DNA from: Lathyrus oleraceus | Taxonomy: Eukaryota > Streptophyta > Magnoliopsida > Fabales > Fabaceae | DNA length: 64,000 bases | Direction: 5' to 3' | Assembly (NCBI RefSeq): GCF_024323335.1 | Contig: NC_066581.1 | Span: 224,011,039-224,075,038, forward strand | Position numbers and translations under genes: made by a program | The notes under the pieces: model-generated | Told to the model about the DNA's origin: nothing | Database searches by the model: none | The model's input: the letters and a program-made list of their open reading frames with translations, nothing else | Part shown: in pieces, positions 31,202-43,396 of the stretch | Layout: every line of letters begins with the position of its first letter | Position numbering within the stretch: the stretch's first letter is position 1

Positions 31202-34200
31202 ATGGAGAGAGATGGAGGATCTGTTCACAGACCACCTATTCTGGATGGATCCAACTATGACTACTGGAAACCTTGAACGGTAGCCTTCCTAAAATCTCTG
31301 GATAATAAGGCTTGGAAGGTTGTTCTAACAGGCTAGGGACATCCAGTTATTACTAAGGATGGAGAAGCTACTACTGATAAGAAGGCTGAAGAACAATGGA
31401 CTAAGGAGGAGGATGATTTAGCCATTGGGAACTCTAAAGCATTGAATGCTATATTCAATGGATTAGATAAGAATATCTTCAGATTGGTAAACAACTGTGA
31501 GGTGGCTAAAGATGCTTGGGACATTCTCAAAAACACTCATGAAGGCACCTCTAGAGTGAAGATGTCTAGACAGCAGCTGCTCACTACCAAGTTTGAAAAT
31601 TTAAGGATGAAAGAAGATGAAAATATTCATGAATTTCATATGAATATCCTTGAAATTGCTAATGCCTCAGGAGCCCTGGGTGAGAAGATGTTAGATGAAA
31701 AATTAGTGAGGAAAATACTCAGGTCACTCCCTAAGAGATTTGCCATGAAAGTGACAGCCATAGAAGAGTCTCAAGACATTTCCAATATGAGAGTTGATGA
31801 GCTCATTGGATCCCTCCAAACATTTGAGATGGGAATGTGTGATGGATCTGAAAAGAAAGTCAAAAGCGTAACCTTCATTTCAAACACTGAGGAGACAGAG
31901 GAGGAAAGTGGTCAAGATATTGATGAAGATCTGGCAAATGATGTAGCAATATTGGGAAGACAGTTCAACAGACTTCTAAAAAAGATGGATGTAAGATCTA
32001 AGGCTAATGTCAAGAACATCTCATCTGACATCAGTAAATCCAACAATGCTGGAAGAAGAACAAGGTCAGATGAAAATCCCAAAGAAGGAAAAGGAGTTCA
32101 GTGCCATGAATGTGATGGGTATAGACACATTAGAATTGAATGTGGAACCTACCTCAAGAAATAGAAGAGGAGTCTTGCTGCCACTTGGTCTGATGAAAGT
32201 GAAACAGAAGAGTCTACAAATCTTATGACTGCCTTGACTGGAAGATGGGGTTCTGATGAAGACTCAAGTGATGATGAAGTAACCTTTGAAGAGTTGGCCA
32301 CTACCTACAGAAGGTTGTGTCACAAAAGTGCAGAAGTGTGTCAACAAGTTGAAAGCCAAAAGAAAGTGATAGCACAGTTGGAGAATGAGAAGGCAGAACA
32401 TTTGGAAACCATCTCCAAGTTGAAGACTGAAGCAGTATTCTTGAATTCTAAACTATATGAGATGACCAAGTATGTAAGAATGCTAAACAATGGATCTGAC
32501 ACCTTAGACAAAATTATCCATACTGGAGAAATAACAGGAGACAAGTCTGGCATTGGGTTCAATGAATCTAAGCCTGAGTGTAGCCACACCGGTAGCAAAC
32601 CAAAGTCCAAACCCAAGTGCAGTCACACTGGGAGCAAACCAGAGATGTCACATCATATGTCACAACATCATAAAGGAAGACAGCAGAAAGGGAAACATCA
32701 AAGATGGAAATGTCATTACTATGGAAAATTTGGCCACATAAAACCATTCTTCTATAAGTTGTATGGCTATCCTAGTCCCTCTCATCATCAACCTAAACCC
32801 AAACATCACAGACCTGTCAACAAAAAATAATGGGTTCCTAGGACTGATGTTACAAGTCTGATAACTCACACTTCCTTCAGAGTTTCAGCCAAAGAAGATT
32901 GGTATTTTGACAGTGGGTGCTCCAGACACATGACTGGAAACAAAAACCTGCTAACTGGCCTTCATCCTCATGCCACCAGTTATGTAACCTTTGGTGATGG
33001 AGCAAAGGGTGAAATCAAGGGAATTGGTAAGCTTAATTGCCTCGGAGTTCCTAATCTTGACAATGTCCTACTTGTTAAGGGACTGACTGCAAACCTAATA
33101 AGCATTAGTCAACTATGTGACCAAGGTTTAACTGTAAACTTCACAAAAGATGAATGTCTGATTACTAAGAAAGAAAATGAAGTGATCATGAAAGGAGTTA
33201 GGTCTAAGGACAACTGCTATATGTGGAGTTCTTAAGAAAATGGTTATTCTTCAAAGTGTTCTCTAGCCAAAGAAGAAGAAGTGAAGATATGGCATCAAAG
33301 TTTGGGCCATCTGCATCTTAAAAGAATGAAGAGGATTATATTTGTTGAAGCTGTTAGAGGAATTCCCAACTTGAAGATTGATAAAGGAAGAATTTGTGGA
33401 GAATGTCAGATTGGAAAACAGACAAAGATGTCACATCAGAAGCTCAAACATGACACTAATTCCAGAGTGCTGGAACTTCTCCATATGGATTTGATGGGTC
33501 CCATGCAGGTGGAAAGCCTTGCTGGGAAGAAGTATGCTTATGTAGTGGTGGATGACTTCTCCAGATACATCTGGGTTAATTTTATAAGAGAAAAATCTGA
33601 TGTTTTTGAAGTTTTCAAAGATCTTTGTCTAAGACTTCAAAGAGAAAAGGAAAGTCAAGTTATTAAAATCAGAAGTGATCATGGGAAGGAATTTGAAAAC
33701 AGCAAATTTGCTGAATTCTGTGCATCAGAAGGAATCAGTCATGAGTTCTCATCTCCCATTACTCCCTAGCAAAATGGTGTGGTAGAAAGGAAAAATAGAA
33801 CCCTCCAAGAATCAACTAGAGCTATGATTCATGCCAAGAAATTGCCCTACCACTTTTGGGCTGAAGCTATGAACACAGCCTGCTATGTTCACAACAGAGT
33901 GACCTTGAAGAAAGGGACTCCTACAACCCTATATGAAGTCTGGAAAGGGAGAAGACCTACAGTCAAATACTTCCATGTGTTTGGTAGTAAATGTTATATA
34001 TTGACTGATCGTGAACAAAGAAGGAAGATGGATCCCAAAAGTGATGAAGGAATATTTCTGGGCTACTCAACAAACAGCAGAGCATATAGAGTCTTTAATT
34101 CCAGAACAAAAATAATGATGGAATCTATCAATGTTGTGGTTGATGACCAACAGACTGATGTCACAGACGATGTTGAGACATCTCTGAATGATCCCCCAGC

Positions 34201-35923
34201 TGATTTCTCAGACAAAAATAAGGAGAGTGAACCTCCTCAAGCTGAACCTGAAGATGACAAAATCAACAAGGGACCCTCCATCAGAATTCAGAAGGATCAT
34301 CCCAAAGATCTCATTATAGGAGATCCAAATAAAGGGGTCACAACTAGATCAAGGGAAGTGATCTCACATGGCTACTTTGTGTCCAAGATTGAGCCTAGGA
34401 ATGTCAAGGAAACCTTGACTAATGAGTTCTGGATCAATGCCATGCAGGAGGAGTTAGGTCAATTTAAGAGGAATGAAGTATGGGAACTAGTTCCTAGACC
34501 TGAATGAGTAAATGTCATAGGTACAAAGTGGGTATATAAGAATAAATCTGATGAACAAGGGGTGGTTACTAAAAACAAAGCAAGATTGGTAGCACAAGGA
34601 TATACTCAAGTTGAAGGAGTGGATTTTTATGAAACATTTTCCCCTGTAGCTCGCCTTGAGTCCATTAGACTGTTTCTTGGAGTGGCATGTATTCTGAAGT
34701 TCAAACTGTTCCAAATGGATGTAAAAAGTGCCTTCTTGAATGGCTACTTAAATGAGGAAGTATATGTTGAACAACCTAAAGGATTCACAGACCCAAATCT
34801 TCCAAAGCATGTGTACAGATTGAAGAAAGCCCTCTATGGTTTGAAACAAGCTCCTAGGGCTTGGTATGAGAGACTCACAGTGTTCCTCACTAACAATGGA
34901 TATAGGAAAGAAGATATTGACAAGACCCTATTTGTGAAGAATGAAGGAGGAAAACTCATGGTGGCAAAAATATATGTAGATGATATTGTGTTTGGTGGGA
35001 TGTCAGATCAGATGGTCGAACATTTTGTTAGACAAATGCAGTCTGAGTTTGAGATGAGCCTTGTTGGAGAGCTGACCTATTTTCTTGGGCTACAAGTCAA
35101 GCAGATGAAAGATTCTATCTTTCTATCTCAAAGCAAATATGCCAAGAACATTGTTAAGAAGTTTGACATGGAGAATGCAAGTCATAAAGGGACACCTGCT
35201 CCTACATATTTGAAAGTCTCCAAAGATGAAAATGGTGTTAGTGTAGATCAAAGTTTGTACAAAAGCATGATAGGAAGTCTGCTATATCTCACAGCAAGTA
35301 GACTTGACATTGCCTTTGCTGTAGGTGTTTGTGCTAGATATCAAGCTGAACCAAAAGTTAGTCACATAAACCAAGTGAAGAGGATACTGAAATATGTTAA
35401 TGGCACCAGTGACTATGGAATGTTATATACTCATGGTTCTGGATCCATGCTGACTAGATATTGTGATGCTGACTAGGCTGGAAGTGTTGATGATAGGAAA
35501 AGCACATCAGGAGGATGTTTCTTCTTAGGGAACAACTTGATATCATGGTTTAGCAAGAAACAAAATTGTGTGTCCCTGTCCACTACTGAAGCTGAATACA
35601 TAGCAGCTGGAAGTAGTTGTTCTCAACTGGTTTGGATGAAACAAATGTCGACTGAATACAATGTCACACAAGATGTCATGACATTGTACTGTGACAACCT
35701 GAGTGCTATAAATTTTTCTAAGAATCCTATTCAGCACAACAGGACAAAGCACATTGATATTCGTCATCACTTTATTAGAGAACTAGTGGAAGAGAAAATC
35801 ATAGCCCTGGAGCATGTTACTACTTAAATGCAATTAGCTGACATATTTACAAAGGCTTTGGATGCTAATCAATTTGAATGTTTAAGAGGGAAATTAGGGA
35901 TTTGTATCCATGAGAATTTATAG
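31202..35923 (+). pseudogene. gag-pol: Gag-pol polyprotein of SIRE-type copy 1, nine nonsense codons and no frameshift
   Basis: A single 1573-codon frame runs from ATG 31202 to TAG 35921. Gag is followed by a CHECDGYRHIRIEC zinc knuckle (about 32102) and a second knuckle (about 32710) that has lost two Cys. Protease has DSGCSRHMTG (about 32908). The pre-integrase H/C motif (WHQSLGHLHL...CGEC) and integrase Asp (LLHMDLMG), Asp (RSDHGKEF) and Glu (NGVVERKN) are present. RT has YVDDIVFGG (about 34974), and RNase H includes [11 protein letters not shown] and [15 protein letters not shown]. Stops are at 31274, 31334, 32162, 32828, 33233, 33767, 34505, 35474 and 35825, each one C-to-T or G-to-A step from the expected Gln, Trp or Arg codon. 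No insertion or deletion disturbs the frame. Confidence 0.93.
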
Positions 35924-36130
35924 AAATTAATTTGGAGTGGAAAAGGTAATAAAAATATTGTCTGCCCACTTAAAAGAAAGTGCCCCATTTATGGTAAATC
36001 ATTACCTAGTATTGGAACTACCATCTATACCATTTTCACACGCGACCTCAACACAACCACTTCCATCTTCATCAAACTATATCGACCATCTCTGGTAGGG
36101 CAAAAAAAATTCTTTCACAAGTTCAACAAA
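35924..36130 (+). other. Spacer between gag-pol and the envelope-like ORF
   Basis: About 200 bp with no coding signal. A close match lies at 60311-60520 in copy 2. Confidence 0.6.
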
Positions 36131-37927
36131 ATGTCACAACATCCTTCATCTTCTGGTTTTAAACCTACTCACAAAGCAAGAACTTCCTCCTTAGATTTTC
36201 TGGATGAAGACGTTTTGGAAGTTATTCCTCTTTCAGTCATCCCAGGCGACGCCCCTGGTCCATCTTCCACTATAGGAAACACTCAAGGTAACCGTTCTGA
36301 TAACCCTCTCTCTAAGGATGACATGCATTATACTGATCGTGTCATTAGGAGTCTGGTCACAAGGATCCTAAATGAAGGACACTCAATCAAGGGAGTTTCG
36401 ACTTCTCTGTCTAGAAGGGACCCCTCGCCTGAGGTGGAACCTCAAAATGAGAAAGATGATGATTCATCTAGGTCAGAGAAAGATATTGTTGCAGAAGGAC
36501 TGTGTTCTTTAGGGAAAACCGTGCCTAGTAAGAAACCTGTAGATGCCTCTCAGTCTAAGAAGCATGACACTGCTGAAAAAGTGATTGATTTGGAAGAAGA
36601 GAGATCAGATGAGGAAGATGACACCTTGCTTCATCACTTGAAGCCAAGTGTTGCTAAGAGAATGAAGACCAGGAATGGAAGGTCTGTGGCTGAGATGATG
36701 ACAGCCAGAACTAGTAAGAAGGTTGTTGTTGTAGGTCCTTCAAAGTCATGGAGTAAAGTGGAAGTCAAGAAGAGAAAGGTCAGAGAAAGTTCTGATTCTG
36801 AGGATGATGTTGAAGAAGATGTCCCAGACATCTCTCTTGTCAAAAAGCAAACTGTTAGAAAATCTCCAGCTAAGGTTGTTGTTGTGCATTTGGATAACAT
36901 TTCCTTCCATCTGGAAGATGGTGCAGCCAAGTGGAAATTTGTAATATAGAGGAGAGTTGTTGTGGAAAGGGAACTAGGAAAGGATGATGTGGAAGTGAAG
37001 GAGGTTATGGAGTTGATCAAGTCTGCTGGTTTAATAAAAACAGTTAGTTCATTACCCCAATGTTTTGAAGGTCTTGTGAAGGAGTTTGTGGTGAACATCC
37101 CGGAGGATATTGCTGACAAAAACAACAAAGAGTTTTGCAAAGTGTTTGTTAGAGGAAGGTGTGTAAGGTTCTCCCCTATTGTGATCAATAAGTTCCTAGG
37201 AAGAGGAACAAAAGGTGTTGTTGAGTTAGAGGCCACAAACAATGAAGTCTGTAGGACAATCACTACTGGACAAGTCAAGGAATGGCCAAGCAAAAATCAT
37301 CTCTCTGCTGGCAAATTAACTGTAAAATATGCTATCTTGCATAAGATAGGGCCAGCCAATTGGGTACCAACAAACCACATCTCAACAGTCTCTAATGCTC
37401 TTGGAAGGATAATATATGCTATTGGAACCAGGCTCAACTTTGATTATGGAAGGTTCATGTTTGAACAAATTGTTAGGCATGCTTCCACTAATGCAGTGAA
37501 GCTGCCAATTGCATTTCCCTCAATTATTTGTGGGATAATTCTAAGCCAGCAACCTAGTATTTTAAGCACAAGTGATATCCCCAATAGAAGGAAGCCTCCA
37601 TTGTCAATTCATTACAAGTTATTTGAAGGCAGTCATGTCAATGACATTGTCATGACATCTGCAATGAAGAAGCCAGCCTCTCAAGGTGGCCTGATTGTTG
37701 AATTGAAAGAAACCTGTAAGGAGTTGGAAACTGGGATTCGGGTGGCTAAGGCTAGGAAAGAGGCTTTAGAGGTTCTAATTAGTAGCTTGGAGCAAGGAGA
37801 GATGGATAATGTTGGTGAAGCCAAGGAAACGGATTCCCACACCTCAAGTGAGAGATCTGATTCTCAAGACAAATCTAGTGGCAGTTCTGGATCTGAAGGT
37901 GAAGAAGATGCTAGCTCCTCAGATTGA
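36131..37927 (+). pseudogene. Envelope-like ORF of SIRE-type copy 1, one stop codon
   Basis: This is the extra ORF after pol, often labelled envelope-like in legume SIRE/Maximus elements. Whether it ever acted in cell entry is not established. The frame is 598 codons with one TAG at 36947 where copy 2 has Gln. The N-terminal 270 residues are acidic, Ser-rich and low in complexity with Lys/Arg clusters. The C-terminal part holds a conserved core (CVRFSPIVINKFLGRG, KLTVKYAILHKIG, ANWVPTNHIST, IAFPSIICGIIL) and ends in a Ser/Glu/Asp-rich tail. No signal peptide or clear membrane anchor is visible, which argues against a classical envelope. Confidence 0.8.
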
Positions 37928-38638
37928 GTTGTGGTGATGATGGTCCCCCTGTTATAATGATGTGTGTTCTGGATGCTTGGATGCTGTGATGTTTTCTGTT
38001 TGATGTTTATAGTTTTTTTGGCAGTCTCTTTTGATGCCATGTTGTAATTTTTGGGCTCTATATGAGTTCTCTGGATTTCTGATTATCTCAGCTAATGTAG
38101 CTGTGTATAACTATGGTTCTGTACCACCTGACATTTTGTTTTAACATTTTATATGCTATAACATCCTTTGTGACATTCTCTGTTGGACTGATTGACATTT
38201 ATTTTGTCTAATTGGTCACTTTGGTCTATTTTGACTAAAAAGGGGGAGAAGTTAATATGTGAAGAGTTGCAGTTAATGTGTGGAGATGTGGAGAGCTGCA
38301 GTTAATTTGTGCTGAAGTAGCTAGCTAGGCTAAACAGATGACAATCGTGTTGAACAAAATAATGTTCTGTGTTGTATAAGTCATGTTGAAGGAGATGTCA
38401 GATGGGGAGGTTCTGAATGTTACAGGTGCAGTTGTTGTTGAAGGAGATGTCTGTGTTGAACATACTTAGGGGGAGAAAAAGCACCTATGTGTTTATTTTG
38501 TGCTTATTACTAGTTGCTATTATAGCTAGTAATTATGTGGTTATTGCTTCTGCTGCTGCTTAACTGCTGATATGTTTTTACTCTTGTGAACAAATAGACT
38601 GATATATGTTTTAGCCAAAATTTGCCAAAGGGGGAGTT
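37928..38638 (+). other. 3' untranslated region and polypurine tract of SIRE-type copy 1
   Basis: No coding sequence is supported. Three purine-rich words occur: AAAAAGGGGGAGAAG (about 38236), TTAGGGGGAGAAAAAG (about 38467) and CCAAAGGGGGAGTT next to the LTR (about 38625-38638). The last is the expected polypurine tract; the others may be spare internal tracts. Confidence 0.75.
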
Positions 38639-39415
38639 TGTTGATTCTAAGTGTTGGCAGCAATTTTGGTAAAACCTAGAGTGTTCACAAGTTGTCACAT
38701 GTGTTCTCTTGACATAAGATAACTTGTACCTGCTGGATGTTTAAAATGTGATTATGCAGGATTTTACTGAGATGTCAGACCCGATGTCATGACATCTGTA
38801 TACAGAACATTCAGTCTGAATGTTATGTATTATGTGATTGCGCTTTTAATGCAAATTTGTGTATGATTGATGAGATGATTAAACACGCTATCAATCAGTA
38901 ATTACAACGAGATTAACTTATTTTACAAAGAGATCTAATCAACTGTCATCAGAAGATATGAATGGAAAATAGTTTTAGGGTTTTATGATGTCCAAGCCCA
39001 GCCAAATGCTTCTATAAAAAGGACATGGAAAACCTGATTTGATACACAATAAATAACGAACGAAATATTGAGAGAGAATAAGGGTTTTAGTCTTGTGTGG
39101 TCGTGTGAATTGTAAGCCATTTAATTCATCCATAGATGATTGAATTGGTCTGATTTTTGAGTTGTAGTTTGTCACTCTAAGCTTTTAAGCATGAGTGTGT
39201 GTCTACTTGATTGAAGCTTGTAAGTAAGATCAAGTGTGTGTCTTTGAAGAGTGTCTTCTTTTCATTGTAATTCTTGTTTTATATCACTGTTGTGATTGAG
39301 GGGGAGTGAGTAGGGTCTCATATCTAAGAGTTCTTAGGTAGAAGTCACACGGGTAGAGATTAGGTGAAAAAGACTGTAACTTGAAGTTGTTTACTAAGAG
39401 TCTTTGAACTGATTC
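38639..39415 (+). repeat. 3' LTR of SIRE-type copy 1, first part
   Basis: This matches the first 777 bp of the 5' LTR. It ends with GATTC (39411-39415), the target duplication of the minus-strand element. It contains GATGTCATGACATC at 38783-38796 and a TATA box at 39013-39020. Confidence 0.93.
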
Positions 39416-40905
39416 TGAAATTCTAGTTAACAGGCTTTCGATGTCACACTGGATGCTATGACATCCAATTCTGCGCAGACAAGAATTATGCAAAACTTAA
39501 AATTAAGTGCAGTAAAACAACACAAGGAACGTTTACCCAGTTCGGTGTCACACACACCTACGTCTGGGGGCTACCAAGCCAGGGAGGAAATCCACTATTA
39601 GTAGTATTAATTCAGACCTTAAACCAACTGTTTAATCCTATCACTTAATACCTACCCAATGCAATTTCAATCTTACACTAAGATCAGAGTTCCTACTCAC
39701 TCCCCCTCAATCACCTCAGTGATTATAACCTTTAATTAAGTTTAAAAATAATCGTGAAGTCACACTTCAAACAACTCTTGATTGTGCTTAACAGCTTTAA
39801 TCAAGATACACAGCACTCACGCTTAAAAGCTTAGAGTGACACAACACTTACAACTCAATGAACACCCTAGTCCAATGCAATCATCTAGGTGATAATTGCT
39901 TGGCTCACAAGATACATCTAATACAAGACACACACAAAAATACAGCAGTGAAGTATGATGGAACAACAAAATCTTCACGCCTAAAATCCCCGAGTTCTGA
40001 AAGAAGCATTGCCATCCTTTTATATTGCAGCACTTGGGCCTTGTACTTGTATTTCCTAAAATTAAGGTTAAGCAAGTTAACCTAATTTCCACATATTAGG
40101 GTACTAACAAATAGGCTATTTGTTAGGTTCATTAATTGTAGCTTAGTTGTTAGTTTCCTGGATTTTAGCTCAGCTGTTGGATTCCTGAAGAATAGCCTGA
40201 GAAAACTGCTGAAACAGAAAAACTAACCAACCTACAATGTAGTATATGCTGTCAGGAATGAATGTCACAACGTTCAGTTTGACGTCCAGATCATAGACCA
40301 TATGCTAAGTCTGTTATTCTCCTGAAAACAGACTGTAGAAATCGTTGTACTGTAAAAGACCAACCGGTCTATACTCCAGTATCAGTTTACAGTAATAAAT
40401 GTCAAAACATCCAATTTGACATTTACAGAATGGGCCTTATGCCAGGTCTGTTATCCTCCTGATAAACAGACTGAGATACATGCTGAATTGTAGCAGACAA
40501 CCAACCTGCCTATTATTCAGCATATGCTGTCAATGATGAATGTCATAACATCCAGTTTGACATTCAGACAGTAGGCCTTATGCCAGGTCTGTTATTCCCT
40601 TGATAAACAGACTGAAATTACATACTGAGTTATAGCAGACAACCAACTGTTTTATACCTCAGTATCTGCTGTCATGAATGAATGTCATAACATCTAGTTT
40701 GACATTCTGTAAATCCTGTATTAGCTAAACCTGCAGCATACAACTCAAGTATGTCATGACATCAGTCAAGACATCAGAGTACAGTTAGATGTTCTAACCC
40801 AAAATGCAGCCAATCAAACATCTCCAAAGCATGTCATGACATCAGTCAAGACATTAGAGTCCAGTTAGTGTTTTAACATAAAATGCAGCCAATCAAACAT
40901 CTACA
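39416..40905 (-). repeat. 3' LTR of the minus-strand SIRE-type element
   Basis: This is 1490 bp. On the minus strand a TATAAAAGG box lies at 40016-40024. A tandem repeat of about 140 bp (word AATGTC at 40261, 40398, 40539 and 40681) and two 80-bp units (40746-40905) fill the upstream half. Confidence 0.92.
40245..40905. repeat. Tandem repeats inside the minus-strand SIRE-type LTR
   Basis: AATGTC(A)nAACATC-containing units recur with spacings of 137, 141 and 142 bp, followed by two 80-bp units that each carry ATGTCATGACATC AGTCAAGACAT (starts 40751 and 40831). The same arrays lie in the other LTR at about 46821-47471. They sit upstream of the TATA box, where enhancer repeats are common in LTRs. 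Confidence 0.8.
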
Positions 40906-41379
40906 AACTCCCCCTTTGGAATTTTTTTGGCTAAAACAACTTGGCATCACAACAGAGTTCACAGCAGCGGAAAACACACATCGAGCAGGGAAAATAACCT
41001 AGCTAATACACTCAGAGCAGCAACACACTCACCACAGATAGAAGTTAAATAAAAACTTCACATATCATCACACATACAGAAATTAAATAAAAACTTCTAA
41101 CAGCAGCACACATACACTCATCACACATAGAAGTTAAATAAAAACTTCTAATAGCAGCACACATAAACACACTCACACTCATAGAAGTGGAACATCAGCT
41201 GCAGCAGAACCTCTAGATTAGAGGATCTTCAATATCTGTTTAATAACATAATCTGTTGTCCTGGGGCATCACAGATGTTACTCCCCCTTTTTTGTCAAAA
41301 ATGTTGCCAAAGCAACACCATAAATTACAGACCAAAATAAACAGAATTACACACAAATGACAGAATAATAGGAAATGAT
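40906..41379 (-). other. Polypurine tract and 3' untranslated region of the minus-strand SIRE-type element
   Basis: The minus strand reads CCAAAGGGGGAGTT directly before the LTR (40906-40919). At 41041, 41079 and 41130 an imperfect repeat GAAGTTAAATAAAAACTTC occurs; each copy is itself an inverted repeat (GAAGTT/AACTTC). No coding sequence is present. Confidence 0.75.
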
Positions 41380-41558
41380 TTAATCATCTGACTTAGAGTC
41401 AGCCTCATCATCAGTGCCATCATCAGAACTGGCCTCCTCTTCACCCTCTGCACTTTGCCTAGCAGCTCCTTCTGTAGCCTCAGCAGCTTCACCAAGCACA
41501 CCATCATCAGACATCTCCAATTTGATAATCAATTTTTCCAAAGTGATCTTCCTTGCCT

Positions 41559-43172
41559 CTAGCTCTTTGCAAGTCTCTCTGAGTATGGCAATGCAAAAGC
41601 TTTATCTGGTTGATTGCCAACCCTTGATGTCTCTCCATTTGTCATGGCAATGTCAGGGACATGCTTACCCAGGAACAGTTTATAATTGAAGGCCAACAGA
41701 CTCTCTCTTCTGTTCACAGAGTCATTCTCTGTCAATATGTTTGGAAATTGATTCAGCACAATTCCACATATGAGGGAAGGGAAGGCTATAGGCCCCTTCA
41801 CATTGAAGCTCCCAGCATGTTTCATGGTTTGATCAAAAATGTAGGTTCCATAGTCAAACTTTGCTTTGGTTCCAACAGCGTAGATGAACTTTCCAAGCAT
41901 CACAGCCACAGTGGATTTGTGATTTGTGGGCACCCGGTTGGCAGCTCCAATTTTGTGTAGCATAGCATACTTCACACTGAGTTTGCTGGCCACCAACTTA
42001 CCTTTAAGAGGCCACTTCCTTACTTGATTTGCAGTGATGACTTGACAGATTCTGTCGTCAGTCACTTCAAGCTCAGGTTGAGCTACATCAGATCTTCCCA
42101 AATACAGGTTGATAACTGAGGGAGAGAAGTTCACACACTTGCCTCGCACATATACTTTTCTGAATTCTCTGGACTTTCCATCTGCACATTCCTCATACAC
42201 ATTGACAATAAACTCCTTTACTAAAGTCTCATAGCACTTTGGGAGTTGAGTCACAGTTTTCATTAACCCTGCCTCTTGAACCAGGTCTATAATCTCCTTA
42301 CACTCCAAGGAATTCTGAGCCAGTTCCCTCTCCAAGGCCAGCCTCTTGTGATAGATATACTTCCACCTGTTTACACTAGAGGCAAAATGGAATGACACGT
42401 TGTCAATAGGTACCTCAGGGACACTAGCAGCCAACTTGCTAGTGGTTGGCTTCTTCTTAGACAGAGATGTTGTGACATCACATGGGACATCTGAATCAGA
42501 CTCCACAGCAACAGACTTGGTCTGCATTTTCTTGGGCACCTCTTTGCTCCAAGATTTCGCAGGTCCATGCCCTTTCCTTTTGAGGGAACTCTTTGTCACC
42601 TTTGGATTGGGAGAAGTTGCCACATCAAACTTCCTTGTTGGGGACCTCTGCACCACAGTCTTCTTTTCTCTCCTAGTCCTAACCCTTTTGGCTATGCTAG
42701 GGACAACTGAGGTCAACAGTTCATTATCAGAGAACTCTTCCAGATTAACTGTGTCAGTTTTAGGGTTGTCACTGACATCATGAGTGACACGGACTGCCTC
42801 ACTACCCACATTGTCTAAGGGTTTGTCACTTTTTGACCCCTCATGAGCATCAGTTTGCTCAGCATCGTCAGAGACATTGTTTCTTAAGATGACTGCATTT
42901 TCTTGACATGCAACATTATCAGGTATGATAATGTTTAAGGGAACGGAGACCCCAGGAACCTTATGATTACCAGATAGTATCCCAGTCACCATAGTTACAA
43001 TGGCATTGTGCACATACCTGGAGCCTTCCCTGGTTTGTTCATCAAGTGCGATTGCTGAGGAGAATCCAGAGACCGTTTCTTTAGGTCTTCTTGCATGAGA
43101 CGTATTTGCAGCGTCAGCCACAGGATCTTCCCGGTTAGGGTTGCAAGACTCAGAGCTGGAGGAATCAGACAT
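41559..43172 (-). CDS. Envelope-like ORF of the minus-strand SIRE-type element, long and largely intact
   Basis: The frame is open from 43307, and the likely start is the Met at 43172 (MSDSSSSES), giving about 538 residues; copy 1 starts the same way with MSQHPSSS. The N-terminal half is acidic and low in complexity with a Lys/Arg-rich patch. The conserved core has CVNFSPSVINLYLGRS, KLSVKYAMLHKIG, RVPTNHKST and IAFPSLICGIVL. Near 41590 a frameshift replaces the end: the other frame continues from about 41588 to TAA at 41380 with ETCKELEARK and an acidic Ser/Asp tail, matching the normal C-terminus of the family. No signal peptide or transmembrane helix stands out. This is the best-kept copy of this ORF in the window. 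Confidence 0.75.
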   Translation of the reverse strand: MSDSSSSESCNPNREDPVADAANTSHARRPKETVSGFSSAIALDEQTREGSRYVHNAIVTMVTGILSGNHKVPGVSVPLNIIIPDNVACQENAVILRNNVSDDAEQTDAHEGSKSDKPLDNVGSEAVRVTHDVSDNPKTDTVNLEEFSDNELLTSVVPSIAKRVRTRREKKTVVQRSPTRKFDVATSPNPKVTKSSLKRKGHGPAKSWSKEVPKKMQTKSVAVESDSDVPCDVTTSLSKKKPTTSKLAASVPEVPIDNVSFHFASSVNRWKYIYHKRLALERELAQNSLECKEIIDLVQEAGLMKTVTQLPKCYETLVKEFIVNVYEECADGKSREFRKVYVRGKCVNFSPSVINLYLGRSDVAQPELEVTDDRICQVITANQVRKWPLKGKLVASKLSVKYAMLHKIGAANRVPTNHKSTVAVMLGKFIYAVGTKAKFDYGTYIFDQTMKHAGSFNVKGPIAFPSLICGIVLNQFPNILTENDSVNRRESLLAFNYKLFLGKHVPDIAMTNGETSRVGNQPDKAFALPYSERLAKS

Positions 43173-43396
43173 GGTCGTGTAGGAAGTTGAGTCGATTGGT
43201 GCGACATGTTGGATATTTCGGAGGAGAGATGAACAGTTTCTTTGAGAGAAAGTTTGCAAGACTGAAAGTTGAAACGATGGAATAGGAAACACTGGTTGCT
43301 CAAGCAATGTCTATTGTTTGTTGACCAATCAGAGTGTACTATCAATTGTTTAATAAGGTGACTTACTAAACAGTAAATAACTAACATCATTAGTTG

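Noticed and set aside
36634..37293. 219-codon minus-strand ORF
   Set aside because: It is antisense to the envelope-like ORF and probably reflects the biased composition of that gene.
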